Positions 26,766-34,097 are shown, numbered from the stretch's first letter. The stretch: 40,450 nucleotides of DNA from Mycoplasmatota bacterium (GCA_024650045.1 JANKMU010000005.1:79846-120295); one strand, 5' to 3'. Translations and numbers: made by a program. Notes: generated from the letters alone by a model not told the origin.

Positions 26766-28013
26766 TTAATCTTTATTAATAATGTACTGTTTAAGAAGAT
26801 CTGTTTGTTCAGGTGTTAGTATAACCTTAACATATGTACCGTCTTCTTCATATTTTGTTTCTAAAACTGTGTTGTTTTCTTTAATTTGTGAATAGATTTG
26901 ACCTTTATCAAAAGGAATCTTTAAGTACTGAATCCGATTTGATTTGTAAATATGGCCATAAATTGCATCAACTAAAGTATCAATATTTTCTTTTGTTCGA
27001 TTGGATACAAAGATATAATCCTCTTGTATCTGTGGAGTACTTAGTGCAATTTCTTTTTTTGTTAAAACTAACAATCTTTCGATATGGTCTGCACCTATCT
27101 CATTTAAAACTTGTTTTGTTGTATCAATTTGTAGTTGATTAAAATAAGCACCATCTACAATATGGAGCAGTAAATCTGCACTAACAACATCACTTAGTGT
27201 TGATTCGAAGGAACGAATCAACTCATGTGGAAGCTTTGAAACAAATCCAACTGTATCAACTAAAATAAAAGGTTGATTATTATCTTTCTGTAGTCTTTTA
27301 GCTTTTGTGTCTAGTGTAGCAAACAACATGTTTTTTTCTAATACATGTTCTGAATCATGATGTAAGTAATCACTTAAGCTATTCATAATAGATGATTTAC
27401 CTGCATTCGTATAACCTACTAAAGCAACAACAGGTATTCTATTTTTTATACGTTGCTTTCTAGAAATCTGTTTTTCAGCTTTGATTTTTGCTAATTCAGT
27501 TTTTATTAATGATATATCATTTAATAGTTTTCTACGATCTAACTCTAGTTTTGTTTCACCAGGACCCTTTGCGTTATAACTACCGCCACCTTGTCTTGAA
27601 AGTGAATTGTTTAAACCTACAAGTCTGGGTAACATATACATTTTTTGTGCTAGTGATACTTCTAATACAGCTTCTTTACTTTGAGCTCTTTCTGCAAAGA
27701 TTGAAAGAATTAAAAAACTCCGATCAATGATTTGGATTTCTAACTCTTTTTCTAAATTTTTCAGTTGTGCAGGAGATAGTGTATCGTCAAATATGACGAT
27801 GTCGACATCCAAAACTTCAATCATTTTTTTGATTTCTTGTACTTTACCACTACCAATATAAAATCTTGATGATATTGTTTTTGCGTTTTGAATAACTTTA
27901 TCCTTTGTCTGAATGTCTAATGCTAAAGCCAAATGCTCTAGCTCGTTTAATGAATTTAATGTTTGTTCTGTGGTTTCTTTATAACTTAAACCAACTAATA
28001 ATGCTTGATCCAT
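26766..28013 (-). CDS. hflX: Ribosome-associated GTPase HflX
   Basis: I start at ATG 28011-28013, preceded by TGAGGT; the in-frame ATG at 28082 lies inside a terminator hairpin and has no good Shine-Dalgarno. The product is 415 residues. The HflX-specific N-terminal domain includes RFYIGSGKVQEI (50-61) and LSPAQLKNLE, and the linker SRQGGGSYNAKGPGETKLE (139-157). The G domain has P-loop GYTNAGKS (200-207), DTVGF (253-257) and TKKE near 320. HflX splits stalled or stress-inactivated 70S ribosomes and gives macrolide/lincosamide tolerance in several Gram-positives. A 275-nt leader with two small ORFs and a terminator precedes it, suggesting ribosome-sensing attenuation. Confidence 0.95.
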   Translation of the reverse strand: MDQALLVGLSYKETTEQTLNSLNELEHLALALDIQTKDKVIQNAKTISSRFYIGSGKVQEIKKMIEVLDVDIVIFDDTLSPAQLKNLEKELEIQIIDRSFLILSIFAERAQSKEAVLEVSLAQKMYMLPRLVGLNNSLSRQGGGSYNAKGPGETKLELDRRKLLNDISLIKTELAKIKAEKQISRKQRIKNRIPVVALVGYTNAGKSSIMNSLSDYLHHDSEHVLEKNMLFATLDTKAKRLQKDNNQPFILVDTVGFVSKLPHELIRSFESTLSDVVSADLLLHIVDGAYFNQLQIDTTKQVLNEIGADHIERLLVLTKKEIALSTPQIQEDYIFVSNRTKENIDTLVDAIYGHIYKSNRIQYLKIPFDKGQIYSQIKENNTVLETKYEEDGTYVKVILTPEQTDLLKQYIINKD

Positions 28014-28064
28014 ATATACCTCATGTTTCTCTATCATGCTGATAGGCGTAAGTCTTGCACCCAT

Positions 28065-28116
28065 AAAAAAAGTGCTTTTCATTCTGCCTTATTAAATAAG
28101 ACCATATGAAATGCGC
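28065..28116 (-). terminator. hflX leader attenuator
   Basis: On the minus strand, an imperfect 20-bp hairpin (arms 28116-28097 and 28091-28072, loop TTTAA) with a few mismatches and G-U pairs is followed immediately by seven T (28071-28065). It ends 50 bp before the hflX start, so it would stop transcription before the gene. Confidence 0.75.
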
Positions 28117-28135
28117 CTAAGGATCTGTTAATGTT

Positions 28136-28174
28136 TCAATTGCTTTGAATCATAATTATATTCTTAGGGGGCAT
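28136..28174 (-). CDS. Second hflX leader peptide (12 residues)
   Basis: ATG immediately after the stop of the first leader ORF, same frame, encoding MPPKNIIMIQSN. It lacks its own Shine-Dalgarno, so it would depend on re-initiation. It overlaps GCCCCCTAAG, the proposed antiterminator arm, and begins with Pro-Pro-Lys, a sequence on which ribosomes move slowly. Whether it is translated is uncertain. Confidence 0.35.
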   Translation of the reverse strand: MPPKNIIMIQSN

Positions 28175-28216
28175 TTAAACGATGTTTATCTCAACTTCAT
28201 TTCGTAGTTTAATCAT
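28175..28216 (-). CDS. hflX leader peptide (13 residues)
   Basis: A short ORF encoding MIKLRNEVEINIV with a perfect Shine-Dalgarno AGGAGGT (28229-28223) six bases before its ATG, the best ribosome-binding site in the neighbourhood. It lies about 70 nt after the hflX promoter and ahead of the leader terminator. A tiny ORF with such a site in front of a ribosome-rescue gene is most simply a translation sensor: stalling in it would change folding of the downstream RNA. The peptide itself resembles nothing I recognise. Confidence 0.7.
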   Translation of the reverse strand: MIKLRNEVEINIV

Positions 28217-28234
28217 GTTGATACCTCCTCATAT

Positions 28235-28279
28235 GTATTCAAATAACTTTTTAGGTTTAATTTCTTTTAAGTTGAATAC
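28235..28279 (-). other. Hairpin in the hflX leader upstream of the leader ORF
   Basis: GTATTCAA (28279-28272 on minus) pairs with TTGAATAC (28242-28235), just upstream of the leader-peptide Shine-Dalgarno. Confidence 0.5.
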
Positions 28280-28294
28280 ACTAATATCATTCTT

Positions 28295-28323
28295 ATTATA
28301 GTTCGATATGCCAAAATATGCAA
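28295..28323 (-). promoter_or_regulatory. hflX promoter
   Basis: On the minus strand TTGCAT (28323-28318), exactly 17 nt, TATAAT (28300-28295). Transcription would start near 28288, about 275 nt before the hflX ATG. Confidence 0.8.
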
Positions 28324-28400
28324 TAACAAACTGTTTTATTAAGGCTTTGATAACTAGAATTTAATAAATCATTTGATAGAAAAATTAAACCCTTTTTTCT

Positions 28401-28429
28401 TTTATAGCGCTTTGATGTTGTGATATAAT
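28401..28429 (+). promoter_or_regulatory. Promoter of the cdaA operon
   Basis: TTTATA (28401-28406), 17 nt, TATAAT (28424-28429), with the TG extension (TGATATAAT). Divergent from the hflX promoter about 80 bp away. Confidence 0.7.
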
Positions 28430-28457
28430 AAAGTTAGTTTAAAAGGAGTGCGATGGT

Positions 28458-29204
28458 ATGATATTTGGAATTCCAATTTGGAAAGTGATTGTTGATGCCT
28501 ATATCGTTTGGGTATTGGTCTTTTTCCTAGTCAAAGTATTAGTAAGCAACAAAAGAATGCTATCTATAGCAATCTCCTTTTTATTTGTCTATATCCTTGC
28601 GTATTTTGCAAATCAGTTTAATTTGTTAATTAGTACGCCTGTATTAACGTATTTAGCTGAATGGATGCCTATTTTAATGATTGTTATTATGGCTCCTGAT
28701 ATCAGAAGATCTTTAGAAGTTGTCTGGAAAGCAGATGCAAGATCTGAAACGCTCGTTATGGGTAGTGAAAAGACAAAACAATCGATTGTGGATGCAGCAA
28801 TGTATTTATCTAGCCAAAGCATTGGAGCTTTAATTACGATTGAAAAACATAACACACTTGATCAATATGCAGATCGTGCAATTATGATGAATAGTGAAGT
28901 GTCTAAAGAAGTTTTAATTAATATATTTACACCAAATACTCCATTACATGATGGTGGTGTTATTATCCGTGGAGATAGTATCTTATGTGCAGGAGCATAC
29001 TTTATATTATCCGATAATGAAAATTTCGATAAAACGATGGGTTCTAGACACCGTGCTGGTTTAGGTATTAGTGAAATGACAGATAGTTTAACCATTATTG
29101 TTTCAGAAGAAACAGGACATGTTTCAATTGCTGTAGAAGGCATCATGTTAAAGATCAATGATCGAGACAAATTGATGGAATACATCAATATGTTCATGAA
29201 GTGA
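28458..29204 (+). CDS. cdaA: Diadenylate cyclase CdaA (c-di-AMP synthase)
   Basis: A 248-residue membrane enzyme making c-di-AMP from two ATP. Three N-terminal helices (about 7-28, 34-53, 63-79) precede the DAC (DisA_N) domain at about 100-230. The catalytic DGA motif reads DGG (165-167) within HDGGVIIRG, and RHR (197-199) is in GSRHRAGLGISE. Variation of the third DGA residue to Gly keeps the catalytic Asp, so activity is likely. In most Bacillota cdaA is followed by cdaR and glmM; here neither follows, and a 59-residue membrane protein plus a PAS/GGDEF protein take the place. AAGGAG precedes the ATG. Confidence 0.95.
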   Translation: MIFGIPIWKVIVDAYIVWVLVFFLVKVLVSNKRMLSIAISFLFVYILAYFANQFNLLISTPVLTYLAEWMPILMIVIMAPDIRRSLEVVWKADARSETLVMGSEKTKQSIVDAAMYLSSQSIGALITIEKHNTLDQYADRAIMMNSEVSKEVLINIFTPNTPLHDGGVIIRGDSILCAGAYFILSDNENFDKTMGSRHRAGLGISEMTDSLTIIVSEETGHVSIAVEGIMLKINDRDKLMEYINMFMK

Positions 29205-29211
29205 GGGTATC

Positions 29212-29391
29212 ATGATGAAGAAAATTTTGAATATATTTTTAGAGCCTTTGAAGGCTTTTGCCAACAGAAACTTTGCAGAAAAAGTTTCTATATACTTTAG
29301 TAAAAACAAATGGTTTACATATGTAGTATCAGTGATCATTACATTAATTATTTTGTTCTTTGCTTATATACTTCCAAATTTAGCGTGGTGA
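29212..29391 (+). CDS. 59-residue single-pass membrane protein after cdaA
   Basis: A small ORF from ATG 29212 (or 29215) to TGA 29389-29391, with GAGGG 5-9 bp upstream, filling exactly the gap between cdaA (7 bp away) and the PAS gene (4 bp away). It encodes a basic, amphipathic N-terminal half (FLEPLKAFANRNFAEKVSIY) and one membrane helix at about 36-54 ending PNLAW. Dense packing on both sides and the Shine-Dalgarno support a real gene. It occupies the genomic place of CdaR but has no YbbR domain. A role as a small membrane partner of CdaA is inference. Confidence 0.75.
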   Translation: MMKKILNIFLEPLKAFANRNFAEKVSIYFSKNKWFTYVVSVIITLIILFFAYILPNLAW

Positions 29392-29395
29392 TTTT

Positions 29396-30976
29396 ATGCT
29401 TTTACAACATCCTATATATCCATTAATCATTACTTTCTTCACATTGTTTCTTGTAGTTATCCAAAGTATTCAAAGTGAAAAAGTTTTAAAAAATCGACTC
29501 ATACTCGCTTTTTTTAACATTACCATCGCAGTGATGGTTTTTGTTATATATGAATCTATGGTTGTTGGTAACTTGATGTATCAAGATATCTATATTGGAT
29601 TTAATTTCTTTGTATATTTTGTATTTCTACTCGTTTTGTACTCAACCTTTAAAACAGCTATACTAAAAGCTAACCATTATCAATTATTTGTTAAATCAAT
29701 TAAAAATAGTCGATGGAATGCTTATTATGTCGTTGATGCTAAAGAACGTGTTCGAGATATGTCTTCAAGTTTATTACATGAACTCAACTTAGAAAAAGAA
29801 GATATTATAGGTAAGAAGTTTTTTAGTGTATTAAATAAATCAATTCGATTTACGAAATTTAATGGCAATGATATTAATAATAGAGGTTTAGAGAATTATT
29901 TCTTAGAGTATAAAGAAAATGCAAAACCAGGTGATAGTGAAGTTCAAGAATTAACATTTTTGAATTTTGATGGGAATCCTGTCATTTTACATATGGTTAT
30001 GCAGCCAGTTTATGCACTCGGAAAATATAAAGGCAGAATATGTGTTGGTGAAAAGAAAACAGATTTTGATTTATTAGCTGTTGAAAAAGAATTAAATGAT
30101 CGAAGTACAGAATTAGAAAGCATTAGACATAAATTTATAGCCACCCTTCAAATTAGTGAAGAAGGTTTGTTTTATATTGATTTAGATGAAAGAACGATTT
30201 GGGCAAGTGATGCCTTAGTTCGGATGCTTAATCTTCCTGGTAACACATTAGACTTAACGGATTTTAGAAGAATGATCGAAGCAGAAGATTTGAAAAAATA
30301 TTTGGCTTTATTAGGTGATTTAAGCATTAATAAGAAACAATATGCTACATCTTATAGAATTATGGTTAATAATAGATATATGTGGTTCAAAGAAAAAGGA
30401 ATTCGATTATTTGAAGACCAACATAGCGCAGTTATTATGGGTACATTAAATCCAATGAAAACCAAACATTATCTAGCAAGTAATATTGACGAATTAGATA
30501 AATTAAAAGACCATAACGAAATGATGGTTTCGATGAACAAGTTGTTTAATGATAATCGCTATTTCCAATTGGTTCTAATTAGATTAAAAAATATGCCAAA
30601 GATTAATGAAACACATGGTCGAGAAGTCGGAAATATGTTGATGGCTGAATATATTAAAAAATTAAGAACAACTTTTGTTACTGAAAGTGGAGATATATTT
30701 AGAGTATCAGGTATTGAATTTGCAATTACGATTACTGATCCAAGAAAAATGGATGTCTTAGCAAATGGAATTAAGTCTAATAAAACATTCTTAAATTTAA
30801 CGATGCAATACGGATCGATTTCAGCAGAACTTGAAGTTTTTGCAGGTATATCAATTGGTGGAAGTGATGCACATGATGAGCATCAATTATACCAAGCATC
30901 TTTACAAGCTTTAAAGATTGCTGAAAATCCACAATTTAACGCACATGGATGTTACTATAAGGATATTGTGTCATGA
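29396..30976 (+). CDS. Membrane protein with two PAS-like domains and a degenerate GGDEF domain
   Basis: A 526-residue protein. Three membrane helices lie at about 8-24, 35-55 and 66-86. A PAS-like domain spans about 100-215 (WNAYYVVDAKERVRDMSSSL), a helical linker about 222-247, a second PAS-like domain about 250-355 (GLFYIDLDERTIWASDALVRM; end MWFKEKGIRLFED), and a GGDEF fold about 365-526 (LVLIRLKNMPKINETHGREV at 392-411). The active-site GGDEF is replaced by SGIEF (438-442), and the metal/substrate residues are largely lost, so diguanylate cyclase activity is unlikely. The layout recalls the PAS plus degenerate GGDEF of GdpP, but the DHH-DHHA1 phosphodiesterase part is absent. The position right after cdaA suggests a c-di-AMP-related sensor. 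The stop overlaps the fau start. Confidence 0.82.
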   Translation: MLLQHPIYPLIITFFTLFLVVIQSIQSEKVLKNRLILAFFNITIAVMVFVIYESMVVGNLMYQDIYIGFNFFVYFVFLLVLYSTFKTAILKANHYQLFVKSIKNSRWNAYYVVDAKERVRDMSSSLLHELNLEKEDIIGKKFFSVLNKSIRFTKFNGNDINNRGLENYFLEYKENAKPGDSEVQELTFLNFDGNPVILHMVMQPVYALGKYKGRICVGEKKTDFDLLAVEKELNDRSTELESIRHKFIATLQISEEGLFYIDLDERTIWASDALVRMLNLPGNTLDLTDFRRMIEAEDLKKYLALLGDLSINKKQYATSYRIMVNNRYMWFKEKGIRLFEDQHSAVIMGTLNPMKTKHYLASNIDELDKLKDHNEMMVSMNKLFNDNRYFQLVLIRLKNMPKINETHGREVGNMLMAEYIKKLRTTFVTESGDIFRVSGIEFAITITDPRKMDVLANGIKSNKTFLNLTMQYGSISAELEVFAGISIGGSDAHDEHQLYQASLQALKIAENPQFNAHGCYYKDIVS

Positions 30977-31491
30977 CAAAAAAAGAGATAAGAAAACAAA
31001 TGATGGAGACAAGAAGTCAATTTGACCGCTCAGAAATGAGAAAGAAAAACCGTCACATCATTCAACAAATTAAACACGACAAAGATTACCATAATGCAAA
31101 GTGTGTTGCTATCTTTTATCCTATGCGAAATGAAGTTAACTTACTGGAATTATTAAATCTAAAAAAGACTTTTGCTTTTCCAAAAATTATGGATGACGGC
31201 ATGCATTTCATTAAATATTATCCTCACCAAGAATTTGCGGCTAGCAATTTTGGCGTATCAGAACCTATCAAAGGTGATATTATTGATGATCAAATCGACT
31301 ATATACTTACACCTGCCTTAGCAATATCAAAAAAAGGATATCGCGTAGGATATGGAAAAGGATATTATGATCAATTTTTATCGAAGCATCGTCCAAATCA
31401 CGTTGTTGGTGTTATTTACGATTTTCAAGAGATAGAAGATTTTGAAGTTAACGAACATGATCAAAAATTAGATAAATACATCAAGGGGTAA
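30973..31491 (+). CDS. fau: 5-formyltetrahydrofolate cyclo-ligase
   Basis: A 172-residue enzyme (MTHFS/YgfA family) that converts 5-formyl-THF to 5,10-methenyl-THF with ATP. The nucleotide/folate motif GYRVGYGKGYYDQFL is at 122-136, and the N-terminal basic KKEIRKQMMETR is typical. VAIFYPMRNEVN and the ILTPALAI strand also match. The start overlaps the previous stop by ATGA, so translation is coupled to the cdaA operon. Confidence 0.94.
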   Translation: MTKKEIRKQMMETRSQFDRSEMRKKNRHIIQQIKHDKDYHNAKCVAIFYPMRNEVNLLELLNLKKTFAFPKIMDDGMHFIKYYPHQEFAASNFGVSEPIKGDIIDDQIDYILTPALAISKKGYRVGYGKGYYDQFLSKHRPNHVVGVIYDFQEIEDFEVNEHDQKLDKYIKG

Positions 31492-31493
31492 AA

Positions 31494-32618
31494 ATGAATA
31501 CTGCACTTATCGTTGCTGCCGGTACTGGTAGCAGGGCTGGAACCAGTCAATCAAAAATCTTATATCCGATTCACAACAAGCCTCTGTTTATATATTCGCT
31601 AGAGACTTTTTTATCCTTAGGATATCAAATCGTTTTGGTTGTAGCAAAAGATGATATCAATGAAATCAAACAATATGTCACAGAAGACATCAAATTGGTT
31701 ATTGGTGGTAAAACAAGAAGTGAAAGTGTTATGTTAGGTTTAAAAGAAGTCCAAACCCCATATGTTTATATACATGATGCTGCAAGACCACTAATATCTC
31801 AACAAATGATACTAGAAGTTGAGAAAGCCTTAGAATATCACGATGCAGTATTGCTCGCTGAAAGACTAACGAGCGCACTCAAACGTTTTGAGCAAAATGA
31901 AGTTTCGACAAGTCTAAATAGAAATGAGTACCTATTATCTCAAACACCACAAGCGTTTTTGACTGAAAAAATTAGATATGCTTATATTAGGAATGATCAA
32001 TCTTATGATGACGATATCTCACTTTACCAAGCTTTCTATCCTGAAGAAAAAATACATGTCGTATTTAATACAGAACCAAATCTTAAAGTAACATACCCGC
32101 AAGATTTTTTATATGTTAAACTACATTTAGAAGGAGATGAACCTATGCGTATTGGACATAGTTTCGATATTCACCAACTTGTTGAAAATAGATCACTTAT
32201 TTTAGGTGGTATCCAAATACCTCACCATAAAGGTCTTTTAGGACATAGTGATGCTGATGTTTTATTACATGCAATTTCAGAAGCAATGCTTGGAGCATTA
32301 GGTTTAGGAGATCTTGGTACGTTTTATCCAGACACAAGTTCAACATTCAAAGACATCAGTTCAATGAAAATATTAATTCAAGTTTATGATATGATTAGAC
32401 AAAAGGGTTATGAAATTGGTAATATAGATACGACGATTTATGCAGAACAACCTAAAATAAATCCACACATCTTAGAAATCAAACAAAATATTGCTAAATC
32501 ACTCAATATAGCAGAAGATCAAATCAGTGTTAAAGCAACCACATATGAAAAGATGGATGCAATAGGAAAAGAAGATGCAATCGCTGCAGAGGCTGTTGTT
32601 TTACTAAAGAAGGTGTAA
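31494..32618 (+). CDS. ispDF: Bifunctional IspD-IspF (MEP pathway)
   Basis: A 374-residue fusion. Residues 1 to about 212 are IspD (MEP cytidylyltransferase): VAAGTGSRAG (7-16) with Lys21, GGKTRSESVMLGL, HDAARPLI and TPQAF. Residues 218-374 are IspF (MECDP synthase): RIGHSFDIHQL with metal ligands Asp225 and His227, GHSDADVLLHA, GDLGTFYPD, and the ATTYEKMDAIGKEDAIAAEA end. Together they carry out the third and fifth steps of isoprenoid precursor synthesis. IspDF fusions are known in some proteobacteria and scattered other bacteria; most Bacillus relatives have separate genes. AAGGAG at 32131-32136 lies eight bases before codon Met218, so free IspF could also be made. Confidence 0.95.
   Translation: MNTALIVAAGTGSRAGTSQSKILYPIHNKPLFIYSLETFLSLGYQIVLVVAKDDINEIKQYVTEDIKLVIGGKTRSESVMLGLKEVQTPYVYIHDAARPLISQQMILEVEKALEYHDAVLLAERLTSALKRFEQNEVSTSLNRNEYLLSQTPQAFLTEKIRYAYIRNDQSYDDDISLYQAFYPEEKIHVVFNTEPNLKVTYPQDFLYVKLHLEGDEPMRIGHSFDIHQLVENRSLILGGIQIPHHKGLLGHSDADVLLHAISEAMLGALGLGDLGTFYPDTSSTFKDISSMKILIQVYDMIRQKGYEIGNIDTTIYAEQPKINPHILEIKQNIAKSLNIAEDQISVKATTYEKMDAIGKEDAIAAEAVVLLKKV
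32131..32147 (+). promoter_or_regulatory. Possible internal ribosome-binding site for IspF
   Basis: AAGGAG (32131-32136) and ATG (32145-32147) within the ispDF frame, at the exact domain boundary. Confidence 0.5.
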
Positions 32619-32620
32619 AA

Positions 32621-32893
32621 ATGATTATAGATACAGAATTTGGGCAATTTGAGTTAATAAAGAATCATCGAGATGCATTTGATTTACTAAAGTTTCAAGA
32701 GAGATATGTCGATGTTGCATTCGATCGTTATACTTATTTAGTTGGTGATATGTCATCAAGTATGCTACGTATTAAAGGATTTAATTCAGATCCAAAAAGC
32801 CCCAATGGATATAAAAGAATTCCAGACTACTTAAATGAATCATGTAACATGAATTGTGGGCATTATGTACTAAAGAGAATTAAAGAGAAATAA
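32621..32893 (+). CDS. yutD: YutD-like protein (DUF1027)
   Basis: A 90-residue protein matching the YutD family: FELIKNHRDAFDLLKFQERY, then YTYLVGDMSSSMLRIKGF, and the C-terminal PDYLNESCNMNCGHYVLKRI with the two-cysteine CNMNC where YutD proteins have CNFGC. Function is unknown. In Bacillus yutD lies close to the NifU-type gene yutI, as here (about 70 bp away). It starts 3 bp after ispDF and is the last gene of the cdaA operon. Confidence 0.88.
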   Translation: MIIDTEFGQFELIKNHRDAFDLLKFQERYVDVAFDRYTYLVGDMSSSMLRIKGFNSDPKSPNGYKRIPDYLNESCNMNCGHYVLKRIKEK

Positions 32894-32904
32894 AGTGTGT
32901 TTGA

Positions 32905-32933
32905 TTGAATAAAGGTAACAAATATTATATACT
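32905..32933 (+). promoter_or_regulatory. Promoter of the NifU-like gene
   Basis: TTGAAT (32905-32910), 17 nt, TATACT (32928-32933). Confidence 0.7.
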
Positions 32934-32960
32934 GAAGACGTAAAAGGATAGGTGAATCAA

Positions 32961-33191
32961 ATGGATGATACAAGACAACAAGTCTTAGACTTGATACATA
33001 AAGTAAGACCATATTTACAAAGAGATGGTGGAGACATTGAAGTAATCAATGTTGAAGATGGCATCGTTTATGTAAAAATGCTTGGAGCATGTGATGGTTG
33101 TATGGCTCTAGACGTGACATTAAAACAAGGTATAGAGACCATGCTACTAGAAAATGTTCCTGGTGTTATTGCTGTTGTGACTGTAGACTAA
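32961..33191 (+). CDS. NifU C-terminal-type iron-sulfur scaffold (YutI/NfuA-like)
   Basis: A 76-residue protein consisting of the NifU-like C-terminal domain. It has VRPYLQRDGGDIEVINVEDGIV split around DGG, and the cluster-binding CxxC at Cys44 and Cys47 (GACDGC) followed by LKQGIETML. The family carries and transfers Fe-S clusters. I use ATG 32961; a GTG nine bases earlier belongs to the Shine-Dalgarno (AGGTG). The canonical GAC-x-x-C-x-S changes to GACDGCMA here, with both cysteines kept. Single-gene unit with its own promoter and terminator. Confidence 0.92.
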   Translation: MDDTRQQVLDLIHKVRPYLQRDGGDIEVINVEDGIVYVKMLGACDGCMALDVTLKQGIETMLLENVPGVIAVVTVD

Positions 33192-33194
33192 TGT

Positions 33195-33218
33195 AAAAAC
33201 GACTTTTGTCGTTTTTTT
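33195..33218 (+). terminator. Terminator of the NifU-like gene
   Basis: AAAAACGAC/GTCGTTTTT stem with TTTT loop and T run. Confidence 0.9.
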
Positions 33219-33254
33219 CAATACTTCTTAAATAATAATATATGAGGTGAAATC

Positions 33255-34097
33255 ATGAAACGAACAGTTGGTCTGGTTGTCGATTCAACATTTGGAATGA
33301 ACAGCAAGTATGCTAAAGAGAATAACATTTCGGTTGTCCCTTTAAAAGTTATAATTGATGGAAGAGAATTTATTGATGGACTAATAGATTCGAATTTAGT
33401 TGTTGACGCACTCAAAAACAATAAATCAGTCAAAACGAGTCAGCCTTCTCCAGAACATTTTATGCAAGCTTATGAAAAACAGTTAATTAATTATGAAGAA
33501 GTCATATGTTTAACAATATCTAAAACACTAAGTGGAACGAATAATAGTGCTAATTTAGGAAAAACAATTATGGAAAACAATAACATTCACGTTATTGATA
33601 GCGAAACCAATATCAATGGGGCTATGTATTTAGCAGAAAAGGTCATTGAGTTTCTTGATGAAGGACACAATGCAAAAGAAGCAATAGACTATCTTGAAGA
33701 TTTAAAGAACAAAGGATCACTCATATTTACTGTAGATAATTTACAAACACTTGTTGCTAATGGCAGACTTAATCGCGTTCAAGCTGTCATCGGTAATATG
33801 TTAAAGATTAAACCTATTTTAAGGTTTAGAAAAGGCGTTCTTGACTTGGAACATAAAGTTAGAAGTCCAAAAAATGTTATTCTTTATTTGGTTAATGAAG
33901 TTAAAAAACTCATGGAGCACGGAAAAGTAATTGTTAGAATTGCTTATGTTGATCGAAGCGTCCAAGCAAAAGAGTTAGAACATGAGATTTACCAACTAGG
34001 AGAAAACATTGATGTTAAGATCACAGGGGTCATTAGTCCAGTCATCTCTGCACATGTAGGGTTAGGCGGATTAGGTATTTATTTAGCTAATGAGTAA
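33255..34097 (+). CDS. DegV family fatty-acid-binding protein (FakB-like)
   Basis: A 280-residue DegV-fold protein. The N-terminal GLVVDSTFGMNSKYAKENNI, the SVVPLKVIIDGREFIDG strand pair, KTSQPSPEHFMQAYE (60-74) and LTISKTLSGTNNSAN (86-100) are the family's lipid-pocket motifs. FakB proteins present fatty acids to the kinase FakA so they can enter phospholipid synthesis. No fakA is in the window, so the partner must be elsewhere. GAGGTG precedes the ATG. Its terminator begins just after the stop. Confidence 0.93.
   Translation: MKRTVGLVVDSTFGMNSKYAKENNISVVPLKVIIDGREFIDGLIDSNLVVDALKNNKSVKTSQPSPEHFMQAYEKQLINYEEVICLTISKTLSGTNNSANLGKTIMENNNIHVIDSETNINGAMYLAEKVIEFLDEGHNAKEAIDYLEDLKNKGSLIFTVDNLQTLVANGRLNRVQAVIGNMLKIKPILRFRKGVLDLEHKVRSPKNVILYLVNEVKKLMEHGKVIVRIAYVDRSVQAKELEHEIYQLGENIDVKITGVISPVISAHVGLGGLGIYLANE

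Noticed and set aside
28014-28082. In-frame upstream ATG (28082) as hflX start
   Set aside because: It lies within the 3' arm of an intrinsic terminator, lacks a good Shine-Dalgarno, and the extra 23 residues do not match HflX N-termini; ATG 28013 has TGAGGT and the family start.
32952-32960. GTG 32952 as start of the NifU-like gene
   Set aside because: The GTG is part of the AGGTG Shine-Dalgarno of ATG 32961.
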